From: CAWARU01 sp963805795
GTDB lineage: Bacteria > Pseudomonadota > Gammaproteobacteria > UBA6186 > Azoamicaceae
Length of the DNA stretch: 64,000 nt
Direction: 5' to 3'
Assembly (NCBI GenBank): GCA_963805795.1
Contig: CAWDVG010000001.1
Span: 806,001-870,000 of the forward strand
Shown piece after piece: positions 27,739 to 36,567 of the stretch (the stretch's first letter is position 1; the number at the start of each line of letters is the position of its first letter). The translations under genes were made by a program, and so were the position numbers. The notes beneath the pieces were generated by a model that was not told the DNA's origin, made no database searches, and saw only the letters and a list, made by a program, of their open reading frames with translations.

Positions 27739-29358
27739 ATGAAAATGAATCATTTACGGAAAAAAAATAGGGATAATGCAGATTCACAACCCGAAAAACC
27801 CTTTCCAGCCTTTACTATAAAAAGGCCACCAATGAACAATAACAAAGAAATGACGACAGCAGCTGTTCCCGCTGCTGCTACGGGGAGTGTAGTAGCTATT
27901 GCAACAACAGCTGCTACTGCTGTAGAGTCTAGCGATTTAGATGCCTTAGATATATTGGAATTAGAGGGAAACTTACCACCCATATCTTCAATACTGTTAC
28001 CATCTACACCTTATGCCGCTTCGCCTATAAGGGTGCAAGCCACAGCTCAAACGAAGGATTTAGCCGCAGAAAAGGAAACTGTTCATGAAAAAATCATTCG
28101 CGAACTGAGGTTAGAAGTTCAAGATTTGAAAAATAAGCTTTTGCTAGAGCAAACTCAGCAAAATAATAAACAAACTGAAATTGTTCAACTCATGGAAACG
28201 ATTGAACAACTTAGGAATATGATTAGAAGTTCTGAGATGCGGCTAGAAACTATTGCCACAGAACTTAGTAACCGAATTGCTTTGGAAGAAAAACAGAACA
28301 AGGAATTAGAAACAGACCAGGCGAATATAAAACGAAAAGAGGAAGCAAGAGAAAAAAATATTCAAAGATTAAATCTACGGCTAAAAAATAAATCGGATTC
28401 TGAGCGTAGGTTGACGCAGGAATTAGCAAATATGACAACCGATCACAGTCAGGTTTTACGTGAACAAGAAATGAAAAATCAAAAGGATAGGGTAAAACTT
28501 CAAAACAAATTTGAATCTTTGTCAATAGAAATTAAATTTTGTCAAGAAAAAATTTCGTCCATGAATGGCGAAATTGTACGATATAAAGAGGCTAATAGAA
28601 AACAAAAGGAAGAAATCAATCAATTAAAACAGGAAATAGAACTCGTAAAGGCAAGAGAAGCTGCCGCCAACATAAGAGCCGATCATAATATGAATGAAAA
28701 AGAACGAATCCAACAAGACAGAAAAAAGTTAAGCGAACAATTGATAAATGAAAAAGCAACATGTGCACAGTTGGCTGGCAAGCGGCGTTTGAAAAAACTT
28801 CAAAAACATCAATTAATCAATTATCCGCAACAGAATAAATCCACCCAAACTGCATTAGTAGAACCGCAGTATTCTCAACAAAAGCAACAGAAAGAGGAGC
28901 AAAAACAGCAACTAGAACAACAGAAGCAGCCGCAGAAACAACAAGCAGAGGGCATTGCACAACAAGCATTGCAGCAAAATCAACAGAATCAAACATTAAT
29001 CTTTACGAAGAAAAAATTGGATCCAAATGCAGCTCCTTTTCCATCCCCCGCCGTTGCGTCGCAAGCTTATTATCCACCCGCATATTCAACATCAGGTTAT
29101 TATCCCTATCCTAATCCTCATGCTAATCCTCATACAATAAATATGCAGCAAAATGGAGCGAGACAACAATATCAATACTACTATGTTCCTCATTCTTCCC
29201 ATAGACAAATGAATGAACCTTCAAATCAGATCCCAGCCATTACAGCAAATGGAATCCATTATCAATATGCAAATTATCGACAGCATATTAGCCATCCGCC
29301 GCAACCTATTAACTATCACCCTATACAAGGCGAAAACTATATAAGACATTCGTCTTAG
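27739..29358 (+). CDS. large coiled-coil protein with Gln-rich and Tyr/Pro-rich tail (539 aa)
   Basis: Unrecognised; effector-like. Residues 1-100 are polar with an Ala/Thr-rich patch. About 105-355 is one long coiled coil (heptads such as EIVQLMETIEQLRNMI). Residues 370-420 are Gln-rich. The tail to the end is rich in Pro, Tyr, His and Asn (ASQAYYPPAYSTSGYYPYPN), like a disordered eukaryotic interaction region. No signal peptide. The ATG at 27739 has TTGAGG upstream. It is followed 78 bp later by another coiled-coil gene on the same strand. Function is not inferable; secretion by a type IV system is a guess. Confidence 0.7.
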   Translation: MKMNHLRKKNRDNADSQPEKPFPAFTIKRPPMNNNKEMTTAAVPAAATGSVVAIATTAATAVESSDLDALDILELEGNLPPISSILLPSTPYAASPIRVQATAQTKDLAAEKETVHEKIIRELRLEVQDLKNKLLLEQTQQNNKQTEIVQLMETIEQLRNMIRSSEMRLETIATELSNRIALEEKQNKELETDQANIKRKEEAREKNIQRLNLRLKNKSDSERRLTQELANMTTDHSQVLREQEMKNQKDRVKLQNKFESLSIEIKFCQEKISSMNGEIVRYKEANRKQKEEINQLKQEIELVKAREAAANIRADHNMNEKERIQQDRKKLSEQLINEKATCAQLAGKRRLKKLQKHQLINYPQQNKSTQTALVEPQYSQQKQQKEEQKQQLEQQKQPQKQQAEGIAQQALQQNQQNQTLIFTKKKLDPNAAPFPSPAVASQAYYPPAYSTSGYYPYPNPHANPHTINMQQNGARQQYQYYYVPHSSHRQMNEPSNQIPAITANGIHYQYANYRQHISHPPQPINYHPIQGENYIRHSS

Positions 29359-29436
29359 GGTATGCGCCTAACTGCTTATTGATTCATTCAAAAGTATACT
29401 TTCATTTCTGATATTAAGAAGTAATTGGAGATGAAA

Positions 29437-29916
29437 ATGAGTGCAAATACATTTATCCTAAAAGATTATTTAAAAAAATTGAAAGTTTTAACTAAAAATA
29501 TGCAAGAGTCGCTGAATATACAAAAGAATGTTGATGAAAAGCTTCAGGAGGAAATATCAAAGCAAAGGAAAATTGAAGAAGCCAAACTAAAAATTGAACA
29601 GGCGAAGCAAAAGGAAGAAGAAATAAAAAGAAGGCAAGAATTGGCGAAAAAACGCATGGAAGATCTCAAATTGGCTCTTGAGGAAAGAATGCGTTTAGAT
29701 GCCCTAGATTATAAGGAATGGACTGTTATCGAAAATCTTATGCCGCAAGATTCATCACAAAATAATACAATGCTTTTAGTTTGGAACAGAATGCAGGTGG
29801 CAGCAGGGGCTGCATCTGCATCAGCAGCACATTTGCTTCATTCAGCTTCTGCGACAGCGGGTGCAGCATTAAATAATGGGGCGATACTAGCAGCAGAACT
29901 TTTTCAGAATAAATGA
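29437..29916 (+). CDS. coiled-coil protein with Ala-rich C-terminus (159 aa)
   Basis: Unrecognised. Residues 20-90 are a charged coiled coil (KQRKIEEAKLKIEQAKQKEE). The C-terminal third is small-residue rich and hydrophobic (VAAGAASASAAHLLHSASAT) and might insert into or lie on a membrane. The ATG at 29437 is six bases after TTGGAG and is preferred over 29431. A strong 13-bp hairpin follows the gene. Probably in one transcript unit with the preceding coiled-coil gene. Function unknown. Confidence 0.65.
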   Translation: MSANTFILKDYLKKLKVLTKNMQESLNIQKNVDEKLQEEISKQRKIEEAKLKIEQAKQKEEEIKRRQELAKKRMEDLKLALEERMRLDALDYKEWTVIENLMPQDSSQNNTMLLVWNRMQVAAGAASASAAHLLHSASATAGAALNNGAILAAELFQNK

Positions 29917-29964
29917 TAAAGCCTAGTGAATAATGTGCCTTAATTTAAACTTCCTATGACATTT

Positions 29965-30002
29965 ACATCCCTGATAGCTTTTAAAAAAACTATCAGGGAT
30001 GT
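29965..30002. terminator. hairpin between convergent genes
   Basis: Perfect 13-bp stem ACATCCCTGATAG / CTATCAGGGATGT with a 12-base A/T loop, placed between the plus-strand coiled-coil gene and a minus-strand gene. It could act in both directions; there is no long T run. Confidence 0.55.
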
Positions 30003-30057
30003 TTTCGGCTACTCCCAAGTCACCACACCATTCTTTAAGACCATTTTCTTATTTCGA

Positions 30058-30519
30058 TTAGCTACGGAAGCAGTTCTTGTAGCTTCTTCTTGAGCTTTTC
30101 GAATCTTTAGCATCCTTTCTGGCTGTTAATATATCTTGCTTTAGCTTTTCTCTTCTTTGTTGTTCTATTTGAGCTTGTTTTTGTTTTATTTGTTCATGCG
30201 ACATTTTATATTGATTGAGTAAAGGGATATTACGTTTTTCTGATGTTCTTTTTCTATCAGGCTGTAGCAAAGCACCTGACGATAAGTTTGTCGATGGGTT
30301 TGCCGCCGCCTCAGGTGCAGCTGTAGCTATAGGGCTAGCTGCAGCTGCTGGTGATGGGGCTTGGATTTGTCTTTGGGCTAATGGATAAAGATGGCAAGTT
30401 CCAGCTGCAGGGAGGAGGGGTTGCTGCTGGATTTGTTTTGAAATAATGCCAGAAGGTATAGCAGGTGTAGCTGGGGTAAGATTTGCCGGGTAATGGTTTG
30501 TAGCTCCTACTGCATCCAA
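30058..30519 (-). CDS. C-terminal continuation of the UIM-like protein, out of frame
   Basis: Open frame of 153 codons overlapping the end of the upstream gene by about 13 bases in another frame. Its only early start would be a TTG at 30519 without a ribosome site, and the frame is open only about 30 bases further up. Content is Pro/Ala/Gln-rich (SPAAAASPIATAAPEAAANP), then a basic coiled coil (MSHEQIKQKQAQIEQQRREK). It most likely is the tail of the upstream protein after a one-base frame change, or a translationally coupled second protein. Confidence 0.5.
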   Translation of the reverse strand: MDAVGATNHYPANLTPATPAIPSGIISKQIQQQPLLPAAGTCHLYPLAQRQIQAPSPAAAASPIATAAPEAAANPSTNLSSGALLQPDRKRTSEKRNIPLLNQYKMSHEQIKQKQAQIEQQRREKLKQDILTARKDAKDSKSSRRSYKNCFRS

Positions 30520-31316
30520 TCGATACTTTGAATCACAAAAGGGTCCCGATATCTATGCCCAGTTTCAGCATTTACGCTATTTACGAGGTTAGGTGCTGCA
30601 GCAGCAGTTTTGTCCGCTAACGCTAATGCACTCAGTGCCTCTAAATTCTCGTCGTCATCATTATTATTACTATTTTTTATATTAACGATGGCTCTCGCCT
30701 GTTCTTCTATTTCCTTAGGGTCGCCTACTAAATTAGCATCTTGTTGGACAGGAATGATACCATTGGCGATTTCTTCTCTTTCTTTAATGGCTCTTAATAA
30801 ATCAAGATCTTGCTTTGAACTTCCTTTTCCAATATCAATATTGATTGCACTTTCTGCAAGAACACTCGATAAATCCATATCTTGTTGATAGGCTTTTGCT
30901 GCTCTGGCCATTTCTTCTGCTTTAGCAGTTTCTTCGCTTGCTTTTAGAATAGATAATAATTCAGAATCTTGCTGAGGAGCTCTTACAGCTTTGGCACCTT
31001 GTTGAGCTGCTTTTATAGCTTTGGCTGCTTCTTCGGCAGCTTTGGAAGCTTCAGCACTTTCACGTAATGCTTTTGCTAAATCTTCTTCCTCTTTGCGGTT
31101 TTTATCTGCTTGTTCTTTAGCAGATTTTAATGAAGCAAGTCTTGCTGCGACGTCAGCTAAAAGTTCTTCTTGTTTTTGTTGTTGCGCATTTGGATTTACA
31201 TTCACTTTCAAAGAGTCTTCAATGACCCGTTGCATTCTAATGCTGTTTTCTTCAGCTAGATTACGTTGTGCGGGAGATAGATTTCGGAGTGAAATTCGAT
31301 TTGGATTAGCTGCCAT
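30507..31316 (-). CDS. effector-like protein with tandem ubiquitin-interacting-motif-like repeats (269 aa)
   Basis: Unrecognised as a whole, but it holds repeated short helices matching the UIM pattern (acidic run, x, hydrophobic, xx, Ala, xxx, Ser, xx, acidic). EEEDLAKALRESAE at 76-89 fits nearly every position. DSELLSILKASEET (117-130), DMDLSSVLAESA (146-157), DLDLLRAIKEREE (170-182) and SIRMQRVIEDSLKV (25-38) fit with one or two changes. Three of them are introduced by QQD or KQD. Real UIMs such as that of proteasomal S5a have the same spacing. The rest is charged helix and an Asp/Asn stretch near 218-223. No signal peptide. The frame closes at 30507 and appears to continue in another frame. 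Ubiquitin binding is inference. Confidence 0.65.
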   Translation of the reverse strand: MAANPNRISLRNLSPAQRNLAEENSIRMQRVIEDSLKVNVNPNAQQQKQEELLADVAARLASLKSAKEQADKNRKEEEDLAKALRESAEASKAAEEAAKAIKAAQQGAKAVRAPQQDSELLSILKASEETAKAEEMARAAKAYQQDMDLSSVLAESAINIDIGKGSSKQDLDLLRAIKEREEIANGIIPVQQDANLVGDPKEIEEQARAIVNIKNSNNNDDDENLEALSALALADKTAAAAPNLVNSVNAETGHRYRDPFVIQSIDWMQ

Positions 31317-31670
31317 AGTATCACCTCTATAATAAGATATAAGTTGAATGTCTTTATTTTTCCCCTTGCCGGTTTAGTAGGCATTTATAGGGTATATAAA
31401 ACAATATAAGATTTTATCGTAAGTTTATATAAGATAATTACCTTAACATACTTAAAACGCAAAAACAAGGATTTAGAAGCGGTTTAATACGGGTTTGATT
31501 ATTGCTAAAGTATGTAATAAGTCAATATCTATGGGTAAAATAGCTATTGACGTTCCAAGAGGACTGCGGTATTTTGATTTATAAATTAAGGTTTATAAGG
31601 CTTAATAGAAGATTTAAATAAAAATTGAAAAATACGAGATTAAACAAGTTTACAGAAGTGGGGAGAGCAA

Positions 31671-31809
31671 ATGAGTGCAGCTGCAACTATAGTAACGACA
31701 CAAGTAAAATTGATTTAAAAAATAGAGTTGAATAGAAGAAGAACGACTGGCGGCTGAGCGAGCGCGAACAGTAAAACAATCGTACTCGCATTCTTATTCG
31801 TATCGATAG
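31671..31809 (+). pseudogene. possible remnant of a small effector-like gene
   Basis: An ATG at 31671 with a good GGGGAGAG ribosome site opens only 15 codons (MSAAATIVTTQVKLI). Downstream, in another frame, about 25 coding-like codons (EEERLAAERARTVKQSYSHS) run to a stop at 31809. This looks like the head and tail of a broken gene, but it may be chance. The rest of the 500-bp gap (31317-31820) is AT-rich with nothing recognisable except the promoter side of the UIM-like gene. Confidence 0.3.
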
Positions 31810-31820
31810 TATGTTCGTAC

Positions 31821-32654
31821 CTAAGTTGCGGGGCTAGGGGGCTTTGGAGCTTCTGACTTATCATGGTTTGCTGACGGTGAAACCGGGGGGGTTGGAGGGC
31901 TTCGTAAGGATTCTGCTGCTGCCTTAGCCTTTTTGTCATCAGCATCTTTATGTGCTTGGTAATATTTTAAAATAGGCAACTTTTTATTTATCTTACTTGC
32001 CAGTTCGAAAGTATCGGATTTATATTGTTCACTAAACCCTGGCGATATCTCATTAATCGTATTTATTAATCCTGGAGACACATAATTAATAGCTCTTATT
32101 ATTTCATTGAATACACTTTTCCACCAAGAATTTTCGGGAAGCGCAGCAGTTTCTTTAATTGTTTCTTTCACTGCATTTGCAGCAATTGAAAAAGTTGCCT
32201 TAATTTTATCATTTTCTATTGCTGTTGTAAGTTCATCTTGTAATTTTTTGAGTGCTATTATTTCAGCCACAGTGTCTTTATGAAGATTTGTTAATGATTC
32301 TTCTTCAAACTTCACATTACAATGATAATCATTTTCCGCTTTATTATACTCAAACCCAGACCCAAGAAAATAGTTCACTCCATTTGCTTTGCAAATTTCC
32401 TTCAACTTTGTCGACACTTCCTCGCAAACTTCTTTGAGCCCTTCTTTAAGATTTTCTAAATGTTTTTCTATTTCTAATTGTAATTTATTGGCGAGCTCCA
32501 AGTTTTGTTTTTCTGCCTTAATTTTAGATAATTCAATATCAAGAGCAATTTTTTCTGCTTCAAGCTCAGCTTGTAATGCCTTCTCTCTTATATTTTGCAT
32601 TTCTTGTAAGGCTTCCAGCCTCTGCTTTTGATCTTCAATTTTTTTATTAGCCAT
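31821..32654 (-). CDS. coiled-coil hypothetical protein with Pro-rich tail (277 aa)
   Basis: Unrecognised; effector-like. Residues 1-100 form a continuous coiled coil (MANKKIEDQKQRLEALQEMQ). The middle 105-235 is a mixed helical region with NGVNYFLGSGFEYNKAENDY and two related segments INYVSPGLIN / INEISPGFSE near residue 190. The tail is disordered and Pro/Ser-rich (SLRSPPTPPVSPSANHDK). AAGGGTGAATG lies before the ATG. No signal peptide. It stands apart, divergent from the following transporter. Confidence 0.65.
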   Translation of the reverse strand: MANKKIEDQKQRLEALQEMQNIREKALQAELEAEKIALDIELSKIKAEKQNLELANKLQLEIEKHLENLKEGLKEVCEEVSTKLKEICKANGVNYFLGSGFEYNKAENDYHCNVKFEEESLTNLHKDTVAEIIALKKLQDELTTAIENDKIKATFSIAANAVKETIKETAALPENSWWKSVFNEIIRAINYVSPGLINTINEISPGFSEQYKSDTFELASKINKKLPILKYYQAHKDADDKKAKAAAESLRSPPTPPVSPSANHDKSEAPKPPSPAT

Positions 32655-32736
32655 AATTCATTCACCCTTTAAATGGTAAATATTTATTATTCAAAATATT
32701 AGAGTAAACTCATTGCTGTAAGTTCCTTTTTTTGTT

Positions 32737-32822
32737 GTATATACCCTTTGTCTTTGAAGAGCTCCCGACTAATAGTCTGGAGATTCTTCTCGGTATTGGC
32801 CAATTTTATCATCATGGGGTAT
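32737..32822. repeat. palindromic repeat, copy 1 (inverted relative to 34834-34920)
   Basis: About 86 bp bounded by GTATATACCC and GGGGTATA, with an internal hairpin GAAGAGCTCCCGACT / AGTCTGGAGATTCTTC. Its reverse complement aligns along most of its length with the element at 34834-34920. It lies 48 bp ahead of the MHS transporter start. Confidence 0.6.
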
Positions 32823-32869
32823 AGTAGAGCTCAAACTTCAAAATTGAACCCTGAAATTCTGGAGAACTT

Positions 32870-34150
32870 ATGCAACCAGACCTTTCAAAAGAACGGCGCA
32901 TGACATTCCTGACCAGCTTGGGGTCTGCCATCGAATATTACGATTTTGTTGTATATGGAATGTTGGCTAAATATCTAAAGGTAGTTTTTTTTCCTATTAC
33001 TGATGATTTAAGCGCGCTGCTCCAATTTTTCTCAATCTTTGCCTTAGGGTATCTTGCAAGACCTTTTGGAGGTGTTCTATCTGGAATACTGGGTGATCGT
33101 TTTGGAAGAAGGCCAATATTTCTTTCTCTAACATTCTTAATGGCTTTGAGCACCCTTACTATTGGCTTTTTACCTCGGTTTTCAGATGCAGGGATTTTTT
33201 CTACAATAGCTTTAATTATATGTCGTTTATTGCAAGGTCTTTCATTTGGTGGCGAACTTCCCGGGGCAACCACCATTGTGGCTGAATTTTCTCCCCTGAA
33301 GCGCAGAGGTTACCGCGCCAGTTTTGTGATTGCCAGTGTGAGTCTCGGTGCATTAAGTGCTAGTTTTATATTATTCATCATGACTCGTTTTTTTACTGAA
33401 AATGAAATTTTGGCTTGGGGTTTTCGGATTCCCTTTCTGATAGGGGGTGTGTTGGGCATTATTCTTTTTTTAGCACGAAAGAACATGATGGAAACACCCG
33501 AATTTCAATCTTTGGAAGTTCAAGAGATACAGCATAAACCTTTGAAGCAACTTATTTTACATAAGAGAACTTCTGTTCTTATTGGATGCGGACTAACGGC
33601 ATTTTTAGCTGCGATGGTGGTGGTTAATTTATATTTTCCCTATTTTATTCATCAGTACTATCATTTTCAAGAAATGGATATTTATTTCGCTATCACTCTC
33701 AGTTTAATTTTTTCTGCCCTCATTTTTCCTTTTATGGGAATATTATCGGATCGATTCTCCAAGCAAACCTTATTAAAATGGGTAACGCTCAGTTATGCAT
33801 CATTGTCTATTCCCTTATTTATGATATTGTCATCTCAATCGATTTATTTTCTTATCCTCTTTATGATTATTCACCAATTATATATTGCCATTTTTTCGGC
33901 CTGCTATTTTCCAATGCTTGTGAATCTGTTTCCGCCTGCCATACGCTATACTGGGATTGCGCTTTGCTATAATCTGGTTTACGTGATTATGAGTAATCTT
34001 CCTTCTGCATTAACGGCATTATTGGCAGGGTATCAGACACCTGAAGTTGTGCCCTTGGTATTATCTGGTTTGGCTATGCTTTCCTTATTTGCAGTATTCT
34101 TTGAAAACCAAAAGAATATCAAGCAGCCGATTTTTGCTTCGAATATATAA
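32870..34150 (+). CDS. MFS transporter of the metabolite:H+ symporter (ProP-like) family
   Basis: Twelve-helix inner-membrane symporter of 426 residues. The N-terminus (SLGSAIEYYDFVVYGMLAKY), GILGDRFGRRPIFLSLTFLM and RLLQGLSFGGELPGATTIVAE are classic for the MHS branch, which includes proline/betaine, citrate and alpha-ketoglutarate carriers; cargo cannot be chosen. GGAG stands five bases before the ATG. A palindromic repeat lies in its leader region and another, inverted, lies 0.7 kb after its stop. Confidence 0.88.
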   Translation: MQPDLSKERRMTFLTSLGSAIEYYDFVVYGMLAKYLKVVFFPITDDLSALLQFFSIFALGYLARPFGGVLSGILGDRFGRRPIFLSLTFLMALSTLTIGFLPRFSDAGIFSTIALIICRLLQGLSFGGELPGATTIVAEFSPLKRRGYRASFVIASVSLGALSASFILFIMTRFFTENEILAWGFRIPFLIGGVLGIILFLARKNMMETPEFQSLEVQEIQHKPLKQLILHKRTSVLIGCGLTAFLAAMVVVNLYFPYFIHQYYHFQEMDIYFAITLSLIFSALIFPFMGILSDRFSKQTLLKWVTLSYASLSIPLFMILSSQSIYFLILFMIIHQLYIAIFSACYFPMLVNLFPPAIRYTGIALCYNLVYVIMSNLPSALTALLAGYQTPEVVPLVLSGLAMLSLFAVFFENQKNIKQPIFASNI

Positions 34151-34415
34151 CCTAAAAAACAACCTTCTATTCTACTAATAAAAATTTTTTGCTTATATAT
34201 CAAAAAGATATAGAAATAAATTATAAAAAATGGGGGTAGTCTAATTAACAAATAGATGGTCAAATAACAAAAAATTATATTTTCTCATATTTTTCCTTGC
34301 CTTTTATTTCAAACTCAGATTACTCTATAAAGTCTTTTAAAGAACTTGGCTAGGGGAGGATGGATTAACCTCGCACCTTAAGATGGTATTTAACAAGAAA
34401 TTAGGGAGGTCAACT

Positions 34416-34817
34416 ATGCCGACAACTTCAGAAGCAACTAGCAAAGCTTGTAATGAAAAAGGAAAGGAACAAGAAAATCAATATCCTAGTCCGATTAGCA
34501 CAACAAGTCCCAACTCTGCGAACATGTCTCAGTCAGGTTCAACTTCTACCCCAAGTCCCAACCAAGCAAGGAGGAATTCATTTATTAATAAATTTTTATC
34601 TGATAAACAAGGTGGGGTCTCACCACGAAGAAAAGCCTCTATTCCGCCAGGAATATCACCATCGATGCTTCCTTTAAATGCAGCAAAGGCGGTAATAGTT
34701 CCCCCGTTGTTGGATTTAGCGGACGACAATAACGATACAGATAAAAATCCTAGCCAAAAGTTAGTTCATTCGGGTAATAATGTTAAAAGAGCGAATATAG
34801 GTTTAAGTTCCACTTAA
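34416..34817 (+). CDS. disordered Ser/Pro-rich hypothetical protein (133 aa)
   Basis: Unrecognised. Almost the whole protein is low complexity in Ser, Pro, Asn and Thr (SQSGSTSTPSPNQARRNSF). RRNSF and PRRKASIPPG contain Arg-Arg-x-(x)-Ser sites resembling basophilic eukaryotic kinase substrates; this may be chance. No signal peptide. The ATG at 34416 has AGGGAGG seven bases upstream and is preferred over the ATG at 34383. It lies between two copies of a palindromic repeat. Possible effector; function unknown. Confidence 0.5.
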   Translation: MPTTSEATSKACNEKGKEQENQYPSPISTTSPNSANMSQSGSTSTPSPNQARRNSFINKFLSDKQGGVSPRRKASIPPGISPSMLPLNAAKAVIVPPLLDLADDNNDTDKNPSQKLVHSGNNVKRANIGLSST

Positions 34818-34833
34818 GCAGAGATGCGTTCAT

Positions 34834-34920
34834 GTATACCCAATAAAAAGGCAGTCTTATCGTTAGAGAAGAATCTTCCGACTGTTAGTCGAGAGATTCT
34901 TCAAAGGCTAAGGGCATACA
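34834..34920. repeat. palindromic repeat, copy 2
   Basis: About 87 bp bounded by GTATACCC and GGGCATACAC, with an internal stem GAAGAATCTTCCGACT / AGTCGAGAGATTCTTC. It is homologous, in opposite orientation, to 32737-32822. It lies 37 bp upstream of the LIVCS transporter start. Confidence 0.6.
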
Positions 34921-34957
34921 CCCAAGACGAAAGCTATATTCAAATTCGGAGATTCTT

Positions 34958-36109
34958 TTGAAACAATATACCCATACTTTTGTTTATGCCTTTGCCATTT
35001 TTTCCATGTTTTTTGGCTCTGGGAATCTTGTATTCCCACTTGAAATTGGGCAGTACACTGAAGGATATTGGTTTCTAGGCTTCTTAGGTTTATTTTTCTC
35101 TGGAATTATTCTCCCTTTCTTGGGGCTTTTTGTCATTAAACTGCATCGCGGAAGTTATCATGATTTCTTCGCTGAAGCAGGGGCAATTGCTCGCATTGCT
35201 TTGCCACTTTTCACACTATCCTTATTGGGCTCTTTTGGGGTTGTGCCACGCTGTATTACAGTTGCGCATGGTGGACTGGAATATATCTTTCCCGGCTTTC
35301 CATTGGGAATTTTTAGTGTACTTTTTTCTATTGTTTGTTTTGCCGCCTGTATAAAAGAAAATTTTATGATTACAATCCTAGGTAAGTGGATGACACCGCT
35401 TTTACTTATTTCATTAATCCTATTGATTGGTCTTGGTATCTATCATGCACCGATACTTGAAGAAAGCCATTTAACAAGACCCGTGGCATTTAAAAATGGT
35501 TTTTTAACGGGTTATCAAACCATGGATTTGTTTGCTGCTTTCTTTTTTTCAGCGCTCATTTTTAATCAAATTCAGGCAAAACTGAAAAGCACTAACGACA
35601 AGGTAGTATTGATGGCAGCGCTAAAAGCCAGTATTATTGGATCTAGCCTTTTGGCACTTATATATCTGGGCTTTGTTTTTTTAGGCGCTCATTACAAATC
35701 CATTACCAATGGAGTATCACCTGAACTTCTTTTACCCACGATAGCTTCTTCTATTATGGGAGAAAATGCAGTAACACTCATTGGAATTATTGTTCTTTTT
35801 TCATGTCTTACTACTGCTGTAGCTCTGAATAATATTTATGCACACTATCTCTGTGGTTTATTTAATTACAAAAAAGATAGGTTTATTCTGGTTCTTTTAG
35901 GAACTACAACACTTTCTTTCATTATTTCACTGATGGATTTTCGGGGGATAGCGGCAATATTAGCGCCCTTGTTAGAAGTTTCCTACCCCAGCATCATTGC
36001 TTTAACACTATTAAGTATTGTCTTAAAGGGTCATAAAAGACTTAAAATGTATTTATTTTATGGTGTGCTGTGCTGCACCTTTCTTTGGCCTATATTAAGG
36101 GTTAATTGA
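34958..36109 (+). CDS. brnQ: branched-chain amino acid transporter, LIVCS/BrnQ family
   Basis: Na+- or H+-coupled carrier for Leu/Ile/Val. FAIFSMFFGSGNLVFPLEIG at residues 13-32 is the family's helix-1 signature. About eleven hydrophobic helices follow, and SGIILPFLGLFVI is also conserved. At 383 residues it is somewhat shorter than the usual 420-440. The start is TTG at 34958 with CGGAG six bases upstream; no better ATG exists. Branched-chain amino acid uptake fits an amino-acid-dependent intracellular lifestyle. A palindromic repeat lies just upstream. Confidence 0.82.
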   Translation: MKQYTHTFVYAFAIFSMFFGSGNLVFPLEIGQYTEGYWFLGFLGLFFSGIILPFLGLFVIKLHRGSYHDFFAEAGAIARIALPLFTLSLLGSFGVVPRCITVAHGGLEYIFPGFPLGIFSVLFSIVCFAACIKENFMITILGKWMTPLLLISLILLIGLGIYHAPILEESHLTRPVAFKNGFLTGYQTMDLFAAFFFSALIFNQIQAKLKSTNDKVVLMAALKASIIGSSLLALIYLGFVFLGAHYKSITNGVSPELLLPTIASSIMGENAVTLIGIIVLFSCLTTAVALNNIYAHYLCGLFNYKKDRFILVLLGTTTLSFIISLMDFRGIAAILAPLLEVSYPSIIALTLLSIVLKGHKRLKMYLFYGVLCCTFLWPILRVN

Positions 36110-36539
36110 CATTTTTCTTTGTTTAATCAGAGAATTCGATATTGATTGACTCTGATCACTATTAGACTATTAGTAGGTAGGTCCAAACCCAAATAAGTGG
36201 CCCAAAATGACCCAAGCCTATATCTTTTTTAGGGGCGTTGTGGTATATTGGTTCATCTTAGTTTTATAATCTATATGGTGGATTAAATTAGGACCCTACA
36301 CCTAATCTAAAAAACTGTGTATATGAATGATCAATTGTAAGATAAAGTCGACGCCTTACTTGATGGCAAGATACTGAACAATGTAAAGGTCATTAATACC
36401 AACCCTCCTGGCGGTATACCTATTTACTAGACCTTGATTTTTAGACCCTGAACCAATATATTTATTAGAGATAACGAAAAGAGCCTTGAGCCTAAAATAG
36501 AACTCTTTCCTTTGAATATTATAATTATTATGGGAGTAG
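36110..36539. other. 430-bp stretch with no gene recognised
   Basis: No convincing open frame, RNA or repeat family. The average base composition is slightly less AT-rich than other gaps. A good ribosome site (GGGAG, 36532-36536) ends it and serves the next gene. Confidence 0.4.
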
Positions 36540-36567
36540 ATGATGAGTATAGCATTAGAAACATTAA

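Noticed and set aside
34538..34670. Kinase-site-like RRNSF and RRKAS motifs as proof of a host-phosphorylated effector
   Set aside because: Such short motifs are frequent by chance in Ser/Arg-rich disordered sequence.
32737..34920. The paired palindromic elements as terminal repeats of an insertion sequence
   Set aside because: No transposase lies between them; the enclosed genes are a transporter and a disordered protein.
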